The notes beneath the pieces were generated by a model, which did no database searches, was not told the DNA's origin, and saw only the letters and a program-made list of their open reading frames with translations. Made by a program: the position numbers and the translations under genes. Positions 12,901 to 26,790 of a DNA stretch of 64,000 nucleotides are shown in pieces; within the stretch, counting starts at the first letter, position 1; each line of letters begins with the position of its first letter. Origin of the DNA: Monosporascus cannonballus (lineage: Eukaryota; Ascomycota; Sordariomycetes; Xylariales); NCBI GenBank assembly GCA_004154925.1, contig QJNS01000034.1:1-64000 (forward strand). The letters run 5' to 3'.

Positions 12901-14987
12901 ATCAAATATTTAAATAATCTTCATTTCGTTGTAAAAGTTATTTTTTATTTGTATCTTTGTCTAATCTTAATTAGGTTATATTTATTTTTAAAATTAAATA
13001 TTATAAATTATTTAATTCTATAAAATAGGTTTTTTATTTCCGTATTTAAGGATAATAACATTTGATTTTTAATAAGAATATCGTTTATTTATCGAAAATT
13101 AAATATAAGTTGTAATTTTTCATTTTTTCGGTACGAAAAATATCGAGTAATCTACTAGTAATTTTGAAAATCGAATTTATTTTTTTATAATCGATTTTCC
13201 AGGTATTTTTTAAAAGTATGTAATTCGTTTCCATTAAAATTATAAATAAGGTAAAATCTCGGTGAAAATTCTTTTTTAAGAATTATTTCATAATTTTATT
13301 TACTATATTTTAATAATTTCGTATCGAGGTTTTTTTTACAAAGCTATTTATATCTCTAATATTATAATAATATCTTAATTAAATTTTTTAATTTGATTTA
13401 TTATTATTCTTATTTTTTCTTATTATTATTTAATTACCTTAATTTCGTTTTAATGGTGATAACGATATATCTTATTTTTTAATATTTATATTTTTTATAT
13501 TTTCTTCGTTTAGGTAATAAGGCTTTTGTCGTATTTTTATATTTGTATTTGTCGTTATTATCGATTAAATATTAAAATCTTAATTGTTTTTTTAATGATT
13601 AATAAGATATAAGGCAAACCTTATTTAGCTAATTGTTTTATTAATTAAAACTCTGTATTAATATATTTACAATAATCCTAAAATTATATCGTAATTTCCG
13701 AATAAAATAATATCGAAATTAACTGTTTAATATCGCCCTTAAATAAAAATCTCGGAGTAACTAATTTCGCGTATAATTTTTGCGTTATTATAAACGAATT
13801 TCTAATTTTCGGTATTTGTTATTATATAAGGTTTTAACTTTTATTTTCATAACAATTTAAATTTATTAACTATATTTGGTATAATATAATTCCCGCCCAG
13901 AATTTTGCAATTTACCATTACGGTATATTAATACATTCCGATTTATATTTCTAAAATAATAAGATTATTAATATTTCTTATCGATACGTTTAAAACCTTT
14001 TTCGGAAATTCCTTTTAATTCTTTTAAGTTTCGCTATTTTGCAGCTTTTTTATAAATAACCTTTTTTTAACTTTTATTTAAATTCGTTAATATTTGATTA
14101 GGTTTTTTCGTTTAATACGTTAAGCTACTATATTTATCGTTATTGCCGGCGTATTATTTCTTTAAGTCGTATTAACTACTTTTAGTTTTCTTGTAATTCC
14201 TTTCCTTATTAAATAAATTATTTTTTTATATTTATAATTACGTCTTATTATATGTCGTCCTAATTATTATTCCAAAACTTTTCCTGTAAATTAACGTATT
14301 TCTTTTTTAATAAATTTTCTTTCGTAAAAATTTATAATAAATACGAATTGAAAATAAAAATCCGTAATAACTTTTTAATAATGCTTTTTTATCGTACGCT
14401 AAATTAACTGCTTTTCCGTCTAATAGTTATATTATTTAAAATAATAAAAAAGGTTATTCTGCGGATATTGTTTTCTTTCGGGCCAACTTTTCGTTTTGGC
14501 CAATTACTGGATATTTCCTGGAGTTATAATTCGTAAATATCGGTACCATTATTTATTATCCTTGTTATTTCCAGTACGGTTTAAAAAATCGAATCTTTCG
14601 TAATATATGCAGATAATTTATACGTAAACATATTATTTCTATTTTTCGTAATCGGGATATTTTCGTCGTCGATAATATATGGCATGCATTTTGCCGTATC
14701 GATCAGGGGTTCCGAGACAGACTTCTTTTATTCAATCCTGATGTTCGCATAACTACCCTTAGAATATTTCTTGTTATGCTTATAATACCTGTTAAGCCAG
14801 CTTTCTGGCTTTTCGCATTTCTTATCGAATTTCTTATCGCAATGGTCCTTTTTGGACCTCTTGCCATCAGAAACCCGGTATGTACTTGGCTTGGATTATG
14901 TTAATGGCCTTGCTGTCGTTTCCTTGGTTATTTCTGGACTGTCTCTCCGGTATAGGTATCCAGTTATCGTAATTTCTTGGGTTTTTT

Positions 14988-15029
14988 GCACTTTTAAGCC
15001 TTATGTCCCATTTTGCTACAATTAAAGCA
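14988..15029 (-). other. CCHC zinc knuckle in gypsy gag (one RIP stop)
   Basis: The minus strand reads CFNCSKMGHKA*KC, an exact CX2CX4HX4C spacing with one internal stop. It is the best-preserved nucleocapsid motif in the window, inside an open gag stretch at 14867-15112. The corresponding motif in copy 3 (19525-19566) has the second and last cysteine codons changed to tyrosine (TGT to TAT, TGC to TAC). Confidence 0.88.
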
Positions 15030-15894
15030 TTTAATCTGGTTTTAGTTTTGTCTGTAAGTAATGCCGAATTCCATAAGTCCTGGCGCCGTTCCGTAAGAAA
15101 TAAAGGGCGCATTTCATTTTTTCCCCTAGTTAAACTTGTTATACCCCGATCGTAAAATATATTATCCTTTTTTTTCCTGTCGTTTTTTAAACTGTCAATT
15201 ATTAATCTTAATTACTTTTATAATATATTGGTCTAAGGCAACTAATTGTTTAATCCGAATAATTTCATTTTTTATATTATCCTTTAACCCTTTATAAAAT
15301 ATATCGATAAAGGTATCGACCTTATTATCTCCCTATCCGGCCCTAACTGCAAAGTTTTTAAAAGTTACGGCGTACTTAAACGCAGGTCCTTTTTATCGGA
15401 ATTTTAAAAGTTATTAGGCCGTAAATCGTTTTTTATCCGTATTACCGAAATTATTACGTATTTTATTTTCGAAATTTGTATAAAATAAAAAGATTTCATT
15501 AAAAAACATTTTTTTATCTGATTTTCTTATTTCTAAGAAATTTCTTATAATCGGTTCAAATTAATTACCGTATCTTCCGTTAGGTATATTCCTATTGTTA
15601 GGACCTTATTCGCTAAATTACAAAAATTTAAAAAACGAAAGTAAATTCGCGCCTAAGTTAAAAAAGTCTGAAAATTACTTTTCCCGTTATTAGGTTCCGG
15701 CTTCCTAAGCTTTATGCGGGCAAAAAAAGCTTGGGTAAATAGCGTAACCTTAATTTGTCGGATTTCTTTTTCTAATTCCCGAATTCGAACCTAAAACCGT
15801 TAAATAAGGGTTTTCTAAACGCTAATCGATATTTTAATAATTTTAAATATTATTTAAAGTTTAACGGTATTACTAAATAAAAGCTTGCAACGTA

Positions 15895-16244
15895 TAACGA
15901 ATTAAAGGTTTAACCAATTATTAAACGTTAGTCGTACGAATTTATATTAATAGGAATATCGTAAGAGTTTAAGCAATAAATATAATAACGTATTACGTTT
16001 CGTAATACTAAAAATGCCTTAAATAACGAATTATTATTGCAAGCTGAAATTATTTAAATTATGGAAATAATAACCGTATATATTTTATTCTTATTTATTA
16101 AATTATTATCAGTAATTTGATAATCCGGCTCATTAGATTACTACTAATAAGTTAGTAATCTATTACGTGAACTGCCTTACCGCGCGATTGTGGTTGGGTC
16201 ATGGCAGACCGTTCTTGGAGACCGTGGCTCGTTGGGCTATGACA
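15895..16244 (-). repeat. 5' LTR of gypsy copy 2
   Basis: 350 bp. On the minus strand it starts TGTCATAGCCCAACGAGCCA. The outer about 70 bp are only lightly mutated, while the inner part is AT-rich, so RIP tapers toward the element's outer edge. Confidence 0.88.
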
Positions 16245-18116
16245 AGTTTCTGGTATTTTTATTTCAAAACAGCAATCTTTATGTTATTTACAATAAGCGG
16301 ATAACGTTTTAGGTTAAAAATATTCACATTATTCGGAAGACTTGTTTCTATTGAAATATAATTATTCCAAATCCGACTATTAAAACGTTAAAAGAATTTA
16401 AAAAATAATATATATTTTATAAATTACTTTAATTAACCCTTTGTTTATTATTTTATATTTTCTGTAACGTTATAAAAATAATCGAACGAATTCCACTTTA
16501 AATTTTATAAATGCAAAATTTTTTATCGATAAGCCTTTAGGCTTTATATACTCTATATAAATTCCCATTTAATTAGAATTCTACACTCCATTAAAAATTT
16601 TCCACTTTGTTCCTGCCATTTAATGACTTAGTTTTTTCTATATCCAGCCCAATCAAATCTTATTACCTTACTTTATCATATTACGTTATTTTGAATAACG
16701 ATTACCTAATTTCGGAAATAATTTTAAAATAATTGCGGTTAGGAATTTTTATAATTCCGCAATGCCCCCTTTATTTAAGCGTCGAAAATCCTACCAATCA
16801 CTATCTCAAAATCCCTATACCAAAAAGGTTTGGACGCGAAAAACCAATATTTCGGCAGAACAAAATAATATAGAAAAAGTTCGTTATAACCTAAAGCAAC
16901 AAATTAAGCGCAAATTAAATAATTAATAACACTTAAATTTATATCTAACTCCAGAAAGACAAACGGCATAAAATATAATAATTAAGCAAAATATTAATAC
17001 TTACTAATAAGTATTATTTCATAATTATTTTAATATTTTATTAATTACTTATAACCCCACAAATAGCAATACTTTATACAAATTAAAACGAAATAAGCCG
17101 AAGCTAAAAATATATCTATAATACCAAATAATAGCGATAAAATATATATTAATATTAATCATAAAATGGCTGACATATTTTATTATAGCAATAATATTAT
17201 TAATAATATTTGCTATATATCCATTATTAATTACCTGGAAGATCTGATACTTTAATTATCGGAAAGTCCTACTATACCTTAAGTTAAAAAATTTCGCATA
17301 ACGATTCGATAAGTAATTTTTTGCTTTAATTATTTTTTAATTATTTCATTAATATTTTTAACGCTTATTACCCGTTTAAAACGGAAATATTTTACCAAAT
17401 ATTCGTACAAAAAATAATAACGAACTTTCGTTTACGCGTTACGTTAAAATTGCTGAATTTACTATTAATTGAATTACGGACCTCTTAATATAATTTCGTT
17501 ATCCCATATTTTAACCATTTTCGGCAAATAACGCCCTTAGAAATCGAAACGATTTTAACGTTAATATTAAAACTAAAAATATTAAAAAAAATTACTTCTA
17601 TATTTCGTTCCGTAAATCTAAATTATTTTTAGATGATTTTATTATTTAATCTTTTTAATACAACTTTAAATTATGTAATGCTTAACATTTAAGATAATAT
17701 AATATCGTAAACGATTTGTATTTTAAGCTATATTAATACAAAAATATCCCCCAAATGCTTTTAAAGGTTGTAAATTCTTGTCTGCAAAAATATTTTGACT
17801 TTAGACATAGTTTTCAATGATTACCCAAAATACCTTTTATTTACGAAAAATTCCTTTTGTTATCTTACTTAGCCCGTTATGGATTTTACAATATTTCCAC
17901 CTGGAAAAGAAATTTTCTCGCTTAGTACTATAAAAAAATGGACCTTGTAAAAAGTTGTCGTGGTTTTCAACTTAAGCAAATTCGAAACTGGAAAAAAAAG
18001 TTCGACCGCTTAGCTGCGTTAAAGCTTAAGGTTATAAACAGGTACGTTAAATAATTATTTCAAAATAATTTTAAACTAATTTAATTAATTTTAAAACGCA
18101 TATAAGTATTACGACA
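16245..18116. other. RIP-degraded unassigned sequence
   Basis: About 1.9 kb between two gypsy elements. A partly readable plus-strand frame from about 16780 to 17500 contains basic, helix-like stretches, but I could not match it to a family. A less mutated patch lies at 17800-18050. No gene is called. Confidence 0.5.
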
Positions 18117-18483
18117 TGACAGGCTCCGGTCTTAGAAAACGATTAACGAGAATGACACGGACCACCTCTTGGGTTACGTAATAGATGCTTAGCAAAGATC
18201 TGCTAAGTACGAATAATTAATATTAAGTAATTATTTAGCAAAAATTCGCTAAATATAAATAAGTAAAAATAAGTGATAATACTAAAAACTAATGTGTATA
18301 TACTTATTATTTCCATACATTAAATAGCTTTAATTTATATTATAATATTATTACTTAAAGTATTTTTAAAATTTCGAAACGTAATACGATTATTGTATTT
18401 ATTATTTAGATTTTTACGATATTTCTATTAGCATATATTCGTACGATTAAAGTTTAATAATTAGTTAAGCTGCTTAGTCGTTA
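18117..18483 (+). repeat. 5' LTR of gypsy copy 3
   Basis: It starts TGACAGGC and ends CGTTA, followed by leader sequence (TTTATTTAATAATACCGTTA) that aligns with the leader of copy 2. The 3' half aligns with copy 2's LTR (GAAACGTAATACG, ATTCGTACGA); the 5' half is diverged. Hence it is a separate subfamily. Confidence 0.7.
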
Positions 18484-21400
18484 TACGTTATAAAGTTTTA
18501 TTTAATAATACCGTTAGATTTTAAGTAATATCGCCGATGCTATATTTATCAGCAAACAGCCCGAACAGCCCATTTACCAGGTTTTTGATTATCCGGATAT
18601 TAGAATAGAATCTAAAAAGGAAAAAAAAAAGAAGCCTTGCCTTTTTTACGAAGAAATTCTTCGACGTTTAGATATTATAAACGAACGTATTATTTAGCTT
18701 GAAAAAAACAATAACGATCTTACGATATCCTTTTAAATAGCCTATAAAAAGCTTAAGAAAAAGGGGGAAACGCCCGAGATTAAGAGGTTTTTTCGAGCAA
18801 GCCAGATTATTTAGCTAAATTCTACCAAGGAATTAGGAGAAATTTTTAAGCTTTTTATGCCAGAATTCTTCGACAGAATTTTAATTAAGTTCTAATTATT
18901 CTTTATTTAATACCGAATATATTTCGGGTATTTTCTTATTTAATTTATTACATTTATTATAGGAATTAAGTTCGCTATCGATCAACTTACTAAAAATATA
19001 ATTGTTTAACTTAAACCGGTTATAAGAAAGTACGTTACCTTATCAATCGAATAACGAAACCTAAAAATAATATAAACTTATAGCGATTATAAATAATTCG
19101 AATAAATATTAAGGAAGACTTTCAGAATAATAAACGGAAAGGCAAAAGCCGAAATATAAATCTAAGAATTACGATAAAAAGAATTAATATCTAATTACGG
19201 CAATATACTGGTTTAATTAGCCATTAGGCTAAATTAGGTATAAAAAATATTAATAATTAAGTTTTTCGATGGCCTAAAAAAATATAAGAAACGTTTTTTA
19301 AGCTTAATCGGCCTAATTATTTATCAGATTATATCGTTATAGCAATTAAGATTAACGATCGATAATATACATAACATATTAAAGGCATTAAAGGAAAAAA
19401 TAATAACAAATCTTAATATACCGCTAATATTAACGCTTTTCGACGTAATAACATTTTTTACGGCATAGAACCAGGACTTATGAAACTAGGAGCCACTTAT
19501 AAAAAAATTTAAAACCAGATTAAATGTTACAATTATAACAAAATAAGACATAAAATAACGTAATACAAGGCATCCAAGAAACCCCGTTAAAATAACTGGA
19601 AACCGGTACCTAAAGAATAATCTAGAAAAAAATCAAAAGAACGAAAGCAAATCCGTTAACATGATTTAACCTAAGTACATACCAGGTCCCCTATAGCAAA
19701 AAGTTTAATAGAGAATACGAAAAGCTAGAAAGCTGGCTTCATAGATATTGCGAGCATAATAAGAAGCATTACAAAGATAATTATACAAATACTAGAATTA
19801 GACAAAAAAAACCTGTTTCGGAACCCCTAATTAATACGGCAAAATATATGCCATATACTATCGAAAACGAAAATATCCCGAGTAGGAAAAATAAAAACAA
19901 TATATTTACGGACTAATTATACGTATATATTATAACGAATTCGATTTTTTAAACCGTACCGGAAATAATAAGAACGAGAAATAATGGTATCGATATTTTC
20001 GATTTATAACCTTAGAAAATATTTAATAATTGGTCGAAATAAAAGGCTGGTCTGAAAAAAAGTAATACCTATAAAAAGATCCCTTGTGTTATTATCAGTA
20101 ATATAATTATTAAACGAAAAAAGAATTAATTTAGCACATAATAAAAAATACTGCCAAAATATTATTACAAATCTTTATTTTCAATTAATATTTGTTATAA
20201 ACCCTTACGAAAAAAAAGCTATTAAGGAAAAAATACGTTAATGTACAAAAAAGCTTTAAGATATTATTTAGGATAACATATAATAAAATATAATTGCAAT
20301 TATAAGAAAATAATGTATTTAATGATGAAGAAAACTGCAACAGAATTAAAATTAATTAATATAGCTTGAAAAAACAGTATATCGGCAATAACGACAAATA
20401 TAACAATTTAACGCGCTAAACGCAAAAACATAAACAAAGTTCGACAAATTCGAACAGGAATTAAAAGAAAAAAGTTACCTATAAAAAAGCCGCAGGATAA
20501 CAAAACTTAAAAAAATTAAAAGGAACTTTTAAAAAAAGCTTTAAACGCAATAATAAAAACCGTTAATAATCTTATTATTTTGGACATATAAATCGAAACA
20601 TATTAATATACCGCAATATTAGATTACAGAACTTTAAGCGGAAATTATATTATATTAAATATAATTAATAAATTTATATTATTATGAAAATATAAATTAA
20701 AACCTTATATAGCGACGAATAGCGAAAGTTTGAAATTCGCTTACGATAACAAGAAAACCACACGTGAAATTGATTATTTCGAATTTTTGTCTAAAAACTA
20801 TATTCAATAATCGATTTTAACATCGTTTTATTTAGGAATTACGATATAATCTTAAGATTACTATGGATACGCCAATACGAAACTTTGATTAATAAAAGGT
20901 TTAACTAGGTAAGGTTTGCCTTATATCTTATTAACGGATAAAAAAAGAATTAAGATCTTAATATTCGATCAGAAACGGCAACGAATATAAGCATAAGAAT
21001 ACGACAAAAACTTTATTACCTAAAGGGATAAAATACAAAAAAAGAACGGGTATTAAAAAATACGATGTATTATTATTACTATTAAAGCGAAAATAAAATA
21101 ACTAAATAACGACCTAAGATAATAACCCTAAAAGTTAAAAGTCTGATTAATATATTACTATAATATTATAAATATAAGCAGCTTTTTAGAAAATGCTTAA
21201 TACGAAATTATTAAAATATAGCAAATAAGATTATAAGATAATCCTTAAAAAAGGATTTTCGACAAAATTTTACCCCATTTACAACCTTAACGGAAAGGAA
21301 TTACGTATTTTTAAAAAATACTTCAAAAATTAGTTACAAAAAGGATAGATTCGACCTTTGAAATTACTAACAGAATACCTTATGTTTTGCGTACTTAAAA

Positions 21401-24240
21401 AAAATAAAAAATTACGACTTATAGCTAACTATCGACAAATAAACGACATTACTATTAAAGATGGAATGTTATTATTTTTGATTATAGAAATAAAAAACCG
21501 ATTTTACGGAATTAAATAGTTTGTAATATTCGATCTTAAAAATAAATACAACCTTAATAAAATTTTAAAAAAAAATACGAATAAAAAATAACTTTTAAAA
21601 CGAAATATGAACTATTTAAGTATTTGGTTATATTAATGGGATTTCTAAACGTACTAATAATTTTTTAACGGATAATAAATTATGTATTATGAAAATACCT
21701 CGATGTTTTCGTTATTTGCTCTCTCGACGACAGTTTTATTTTTTCAAAAAAGAAAAAAATATATATAAGATATATTTATAAAATTCTTTAAGATTTATAA
21801 GATATAAAATTACTTATTAACGCAAAAAGAAATTAATTCCACATACAAGAAATAAAATATCTAGGACATATTATTATCTTAGGATATATCAGAATAAACC
21901 CTAAGAAAATCGCTGTACTTACAAAATAATAAACGTTAACCACGGTCAGAAAGGTACAGACATTCCTTGAATTTGCCAACTATTACAGGAAGTTTATTCG
22001 AAATTTTAGCAAAATAACTATACCCCTAATAAATTTTACGAAAAAAAGTTCAAATAAACGTCCGATACGGAAAAAGCATATCAAAATATTAAAAATATAA
22101 TTATTAACGAACCAATATTAATTATGTACGATTTAAACTATCCCATTAAATTAAAAACCGATATTTCGGATTACGTATTAGGCATAATAATCGGATAACG
22201 AAACGATTAAGATAAATTATACCTTATTGCATTTTTTTTATATAAATTAAAAAGAGCCGAATTTAATTACGGTATCCTAAACAAAGAATTTATCGCCATT
22301 ATTATAGCATTCCGAAAATTTAGGTATTTCCTAAAGGAAAACTTGCACTAGGTTAAGGTTTATACGAATTATCAAAATCTTACCGGATTTATTACAACTA
22401 GAAAACTTACAAAACGATAAATTCGTTACGCGAAAAAATTGGCGAACTTTGACTTTTTTATTATCCATAAAAAAAAGCTTAGAAAATAGCAGAGCAAATA
22501 CTTTAAATAAGGAACCAAACTTCAAAAAGAAATTGGTCAAAATTAACCATATAATTTTGGATATTACTATAAAAAAATATTTATGCCCGCGACAAATTGC
22601 AATAATTCGAACAGTACCCTTTGATATATACCAGAAAATTTAGCAATATAATAAGGGTTTCCTAAAAAACTAAAAAACCAATAAGATATGAGTTCTAAAG
22701 GAACACTAAAAGGATTTAATACGAAATATATATAAATATCAGCTATATAGATATCTAGGAATTTACAAAACCTTAAAACGATTTCGACGTACATATTCCT
22801 TTCCTAAAATGAAATTAACAATATAAAAAATTATACAGCAATACGATATTTGCGCTAAAACTAAAAGTTCGACGACATAAACCATACGAAAAATTACAGC
22901 TATTACTAGTCGCAAAGCAATTATGGTATTTAGTTATATTCGACTTTATCACCAAACTTCTTATATTTGAAAATCCAGTTACAGAAGTACATTGCGACAG
23001 TATTTTCGTAATCGTCGATCGATTTATAAAATATTTCTATTTCTTATCATATTATGAGGAAATAAACGCAAAACAAATGGCATACATTTTTTTCAAATAC
23101 ATTTTAAGCATATATGGATTATCAATAAAAGTTATTTCATATAAAAAATCGATATTTGCATCAAAGTTTTACCAAAGCCTCATAACATAAATCGGCTTAA
23201 ATCACAAATTATTTAGCGTATTTAAACCTTAAACGGATAAATAAATAAAACGGACAAATTAAACCTTAAAAACCTACTTACAATATTATATTAATTACAA
23301 ACGAAATAACTAAATTAAAAAGTTACTTATTACCTATTTAACCTATAATACCAGCTATTACGAAAATATTAAGATAATATCTACGAACGCAAACTTTGGT
23401 TTTACTCTAGAGGTTTACAAAAACATACGCCATAACGGTTTAATTAATTTTAAAATAGTTTTTACCACAAAATAATTATAATAATTATATCAAAAAAATA
23501 AAAATAAAACTAGAATTCGTACGTAATTAAATAAACAAATATTACAGCCAGAAAAAGTTAAAAAAAACTAATTTTCGAAAAAGGAAAAATGGTTTTTTTA
23601 CCACTAAAAACATTCAAACAAAACGACCTAATAAAAATTTCTATTTCAAATATATCGGTCCATATAAAATCGCCAAAAAAAAACTTAAAAAATAACTATT
23701 AATTGGAATTCGCACCAAAAATTAAATTCTATCTAAATTTTCATATTTCCTTAATCGAATTAACAACACATATAATCAAAATATGTACGGTACAAAACGA
23801 TATAAAAATAGAAAACGAATAAGCCTATAAAGTAAAAAAAATCCTTAATATACGAAAACAAAACGGACTTACCCAATACCTAATCAAATAAAAAAAGCAC
23901 CCGGACTCCGAAAACACCTAGAAACCCGCCAAAAATCTTATTAATACCCAGCACTTATTAAAAAAACTTTTACCAGCAAGGGCGAAACTACTGGAAATAA
24001 TCGCATCTTAATCGGTATTTTTAACGAACCAATTAATATTACCAATACCAGATTAATTTACGGGACTAACGGAAAGAACCAATACGACCATAGAAACCTC
24101 GGCGATAACCTACTTCTGGCGTTTTTATTTCTCTAGTTTTTCGAGCGATTGTAACTTTCGTTATACTATTTTTATTTTTTTTCGAACGACAAAAGGATTT
24201 TTATTTTCGAAAACGGATTAAACGCGCAATAGCCTTATTT
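18117..24240 (+). mobile_element. Ty3/gypsy chromovirus copy 3, RIP-degraded, 3' LTR not found
   Basis: A plus-strand element related to, but diverged from, copies 1, 2 and 4. Order: 5' LTR (18117-18483), gag with a mutated CCHC knuckle (19525-19566), RT with an LDD box at 21723-21731, integrase with a GPYKIAKK module near 23640-23690, and a chromodomain near 23850-23961 (YLIK*KKHPDSENT*KPAKN, both tryptophans now stops). All frames are closed by RIP stops. The 3' LTR could not be found; sequence after about 24240 does not align with the 5' LTR, so the right end is approximate and probably truncated. Confidence 0.82.
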
Positions 24241-24430
24241 TAAATCTCCCATTTTCCACTACTACTTACGTTTAGTACTCCTATGCTAGCAAGTCGTATT
24301 CGGAATAGCGGTCGCTTTATATATTTAATATGGTTTTAATATAGTAGAATTAGTGTATAAATATGCAAATAGATTAAATACAGTTATCATATTTACGTAA
24401 TAAAACTATTAGGCTTAAATCCTATAATTA
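24241..24430. other. short AT-rich junction, possible LTR scrap
   Basis: 24284-24402 runs TGCTAGCAAG...CGTAATA, which has the look of a short LTR (TG start, TATAAATA box, probable CA end changed to TA). There is no target-site duplication and no second copy, so this is only a suggestion. Confidence 0.3.
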
Positions 24431-26790
24431 TAATGCTATTTTTCCGCTAACACCTTTAAATTTTTTTTAAGTTTTGTAAAAGATTTCCTCTGTTAAGGAA
24501 TAAAACTTTAAATTTAACTTTTTCCACCTTTCACCGTTCGGAAATACCTTTTTTCGTAATTTATTAACCTATAGAATTAATAGCTGGTAATAAAACGTAA
24601 ATTTCTTTTTTACCCTTTTTATAAAATCTCCTTTATTAAATACTTATTTTTTCTTCAAGTTCGCCAGCTTATTATTATTTTTATAATTCCAGCTTTTAAA
24701 CTTAATTGTTCTAATATCTTTACCTGGCCCATTATAATAAATGCATATTTAAAATAACACTTAGAAAAATAATTCCAGGTTATACATAAAAAAGTGCTTT
24801 TCGTTGTAAAGCACGTTAATAACTATAAATACCCTTGTATTAATTATTTCTTTTACTTTAATAACTCCTTTTCGTCATTTCTTAATAATAAAGTTAAAAT
24901 CAATTAAAAACGAAAGCCAAAAATAATTTTTTATCCTTATTAATTAAAAGATTGTTAATCGAAATATCTTTATAAAGAAAGTCGGCTTTATATAAGGATT
25001 CGTACCTTTTAATGCAGCTTTTTAGCGCGCTAAATAAAACTGCCCGGAAGCTTACCTCGTAAATAGGTTTTCCATAATTACGAAAAATAATACACCTATA
25101 TACCCGATTCGGTAATATATTGTTATTTACCTTTGTCGGAGATGCCGAACAGGATCGCTTATTCGGCGGCAAAAGAGCGTCGGTACGGCTAGCCGTGTTA
25201 TTACGCCTTTTCTATAAAGTTACAATTACGTTCGTACTTGATATTATTGAACGTCCTGGTCGGTAATTTTCAGCCTTAGTAATATTTATCCCTTTCCGAA
25301 CATTATTTTGGACGTCGTCATCCGTACCAGATATCCGAATAATTTCGTAATAATTATATTGGGCTATATTTACCCCGCCTTTATTAATCGCCTTTCGAAA
25401 TAACTCCCCTTTTTCTATTTGTTCTATATACTGTTACAAATCCTTAATAACGAACGGCATCTGGGCGTCTCTCTTTGTTATGGCTGCACCATACCATTAC
25501 GCCACCAGGGCAAAAGATCGGTGGAATGATCGCAATTGTAGCAATCATTCTGGTGCTTACAGCTGTATAAATATATTCGTACATGTTGGAAGACATTACG
25601 GGTGACCAGGCCGTAACACCCTTACGGTAGGCTTTCCAGCAAATCGTTACCCGGCTAGCGACGTAAAGCGCGCACCTTATTACTTTATCGATAATAAAGT
25701 ATTTTTAAATACAATTCCGCTTAATTTTAATATATCGTTTGTCGCCAGATATGATAATAATAAGATCGAACCCAAGTTGTTCTTTATTTATCTAAAAAAA
25801 CTCGAAAATTATGGATACGGACTGCAAACCGTTTTTGTTAATAACGAATTGCTTAAATGCAATTCCCCCTAAGCGATCAAACTCCTATATCCTTATAAAC
25901 GATCCGCAGATCGTAAAGCCTAAGACAAAACGGCGAATATTTTAAACATAAAAAACCATTCGCGCGTATCTTCCAAGGTTAAGCTATATTTTCGAAGCCG
26001 TATCGGCAAAAAGGTTGTTTTTTAGCTTTCCAGGTATAAAAATTTAAAACAAGTAATATCGAAAATCTTTATTGACCTTAAAATCACTTACGAAACTAAT
26101 ATCCATTTTGCGCTTTGCTATAAAACTTAAAATCGGCTTATTAAGTTATACCAGTAATTTTCGTCGATATAATTAAGTTAATTTATAATATTTCGCAAAG
26201 ATTATTAGCTTTTCGTTAAAATTAACAAATTAACTTAATACATTATTCTAATTTGCGTTTTTCGGCCATCTTTTTTAACCGTTATTAAAAAGCGGATCGC
26301 CGCCTTCTATACACTGCTTAAAAAATACCTTGGATGCTATTTTAAGGTCGGTTATATTCCCAAAGTATATTTCGTCGAAATCCCGGAGCTCAATATACAT
26401 AAGGCCGAACTTTTCCTTAAGCATATTATTTATGTACTTACGATATTGCGACGAATTAACGAAACTACTTATATTACGAAACCACGGTATCTATTAAAAG
26501 GAAAAAGCTATCGATCGGAAAGAGGGTATGGTTTCGGCGACGGCTTTATAAACTTAATCCTAAATGAAAACATCGTCAAGATAATCAAAAAGGCCGCATT
26601 TAATAAAGGCTTGGTACGGTTAAAATCGAAGTTATCGGAATTAACGGCGGAATTAAGCCTTGATAAATCGTTAAAAAAGTTTTTATCTCCGTTAATAAAA
26701 GGAAATAAACGAAATATACGGAGGCCTTGTAATGTTAAAAAAAGATCAAAAATTAGGTTCTGGAAATCTGCATTATAATTAATTAAACGT
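24430..26790 (-). pseudogene. FunK1-type fungal protein kinase, RIP pseudogene
   Basis: The minus strand carries, in order, most of a FunK1 (fungal-specific kinase) protein broken by stops and one insertion. N-terminal text with LSRLNSAVNSDNFDFNRTKP is near 26600-26730, followed by KFGLMYIELRDFDE near 26380-26420. CWKAYRKG is near 25630-25660 and VIKDL*QYIE...GELFRKAINKGGVNIAQY near 25370-25470. PPNKRS is near 25160, then YGKPIYEVSF, and the catalytic loop LYKDISINNLLI near 24940-24980. The C-terminus has NGPGKD and VFPNGERWKKL near 24500-24770. The catalytic HRD has become YKD, which fits C-to-T of CAT and G-to-A of AGA. The gene is dead; only 24900-25172 remains open. FunK1 genes are often repeated, which would expose them to RIP. 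Confidence 0.88.
25476..25618. mobile_element. 143-bp TG...CA insertion (solo LTR or MITE) in FunK1
   Basis: This non-AT-rich block interrupts the kinase reading between CWKAYRKG and RDAQMPF. Its ends are TGTTATGGC and GCCGTAACA, a 9-bp imperfect inverted terminus. It is flanked by CTCTT (25471-25475) and CCCTT (25619-25623), a 5-bp duplication differing by one transition. It has an internal dyad around 25521-25554. TG...CA with 5-bp duplication favours a solo LTR; the terminal 15 bp also resemble the end of the LTR at 5379-5393. It is too short to attract RIP, which explains its normal composition. Confidence 0.72.

Larger units (their letters stand above)
9630..16244 (-). mobile_element. 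Ty3/gypsy chromovirus copy 2, full-length, RIP-degraded
   Basis: A minus-strand LTR retrotransposon with two aligned 350-bp LTRs (9630-9979 and 15895-16244). Read on the minus strand the order is 5' LTR, gag with a CCHC zinc knuckle (14988-15029), RT with a YF(N)DI box near 12790-12830, integrase, chromodomain near 10610-10700, purine-rich tract just before the left LTR, then 3' LTR. This gag-RT-integrase-chromodomain order defines a chromovirus. A short gag stretch (14867-15112) is still open; the rest is full of RIP stops. No clear target-site duplication was found, so outer edges may be off by a few bases. Confidence 0.88.

Noticed and set aside
26446..26778. Plus-strand 110-codon open frame in the FunK1 region
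   Set aside because: It is antisense to the readable N-terminal part of the minus-strand FunK1 pseudogene; GC-skewed codons there are the mirror of the kinase codons.
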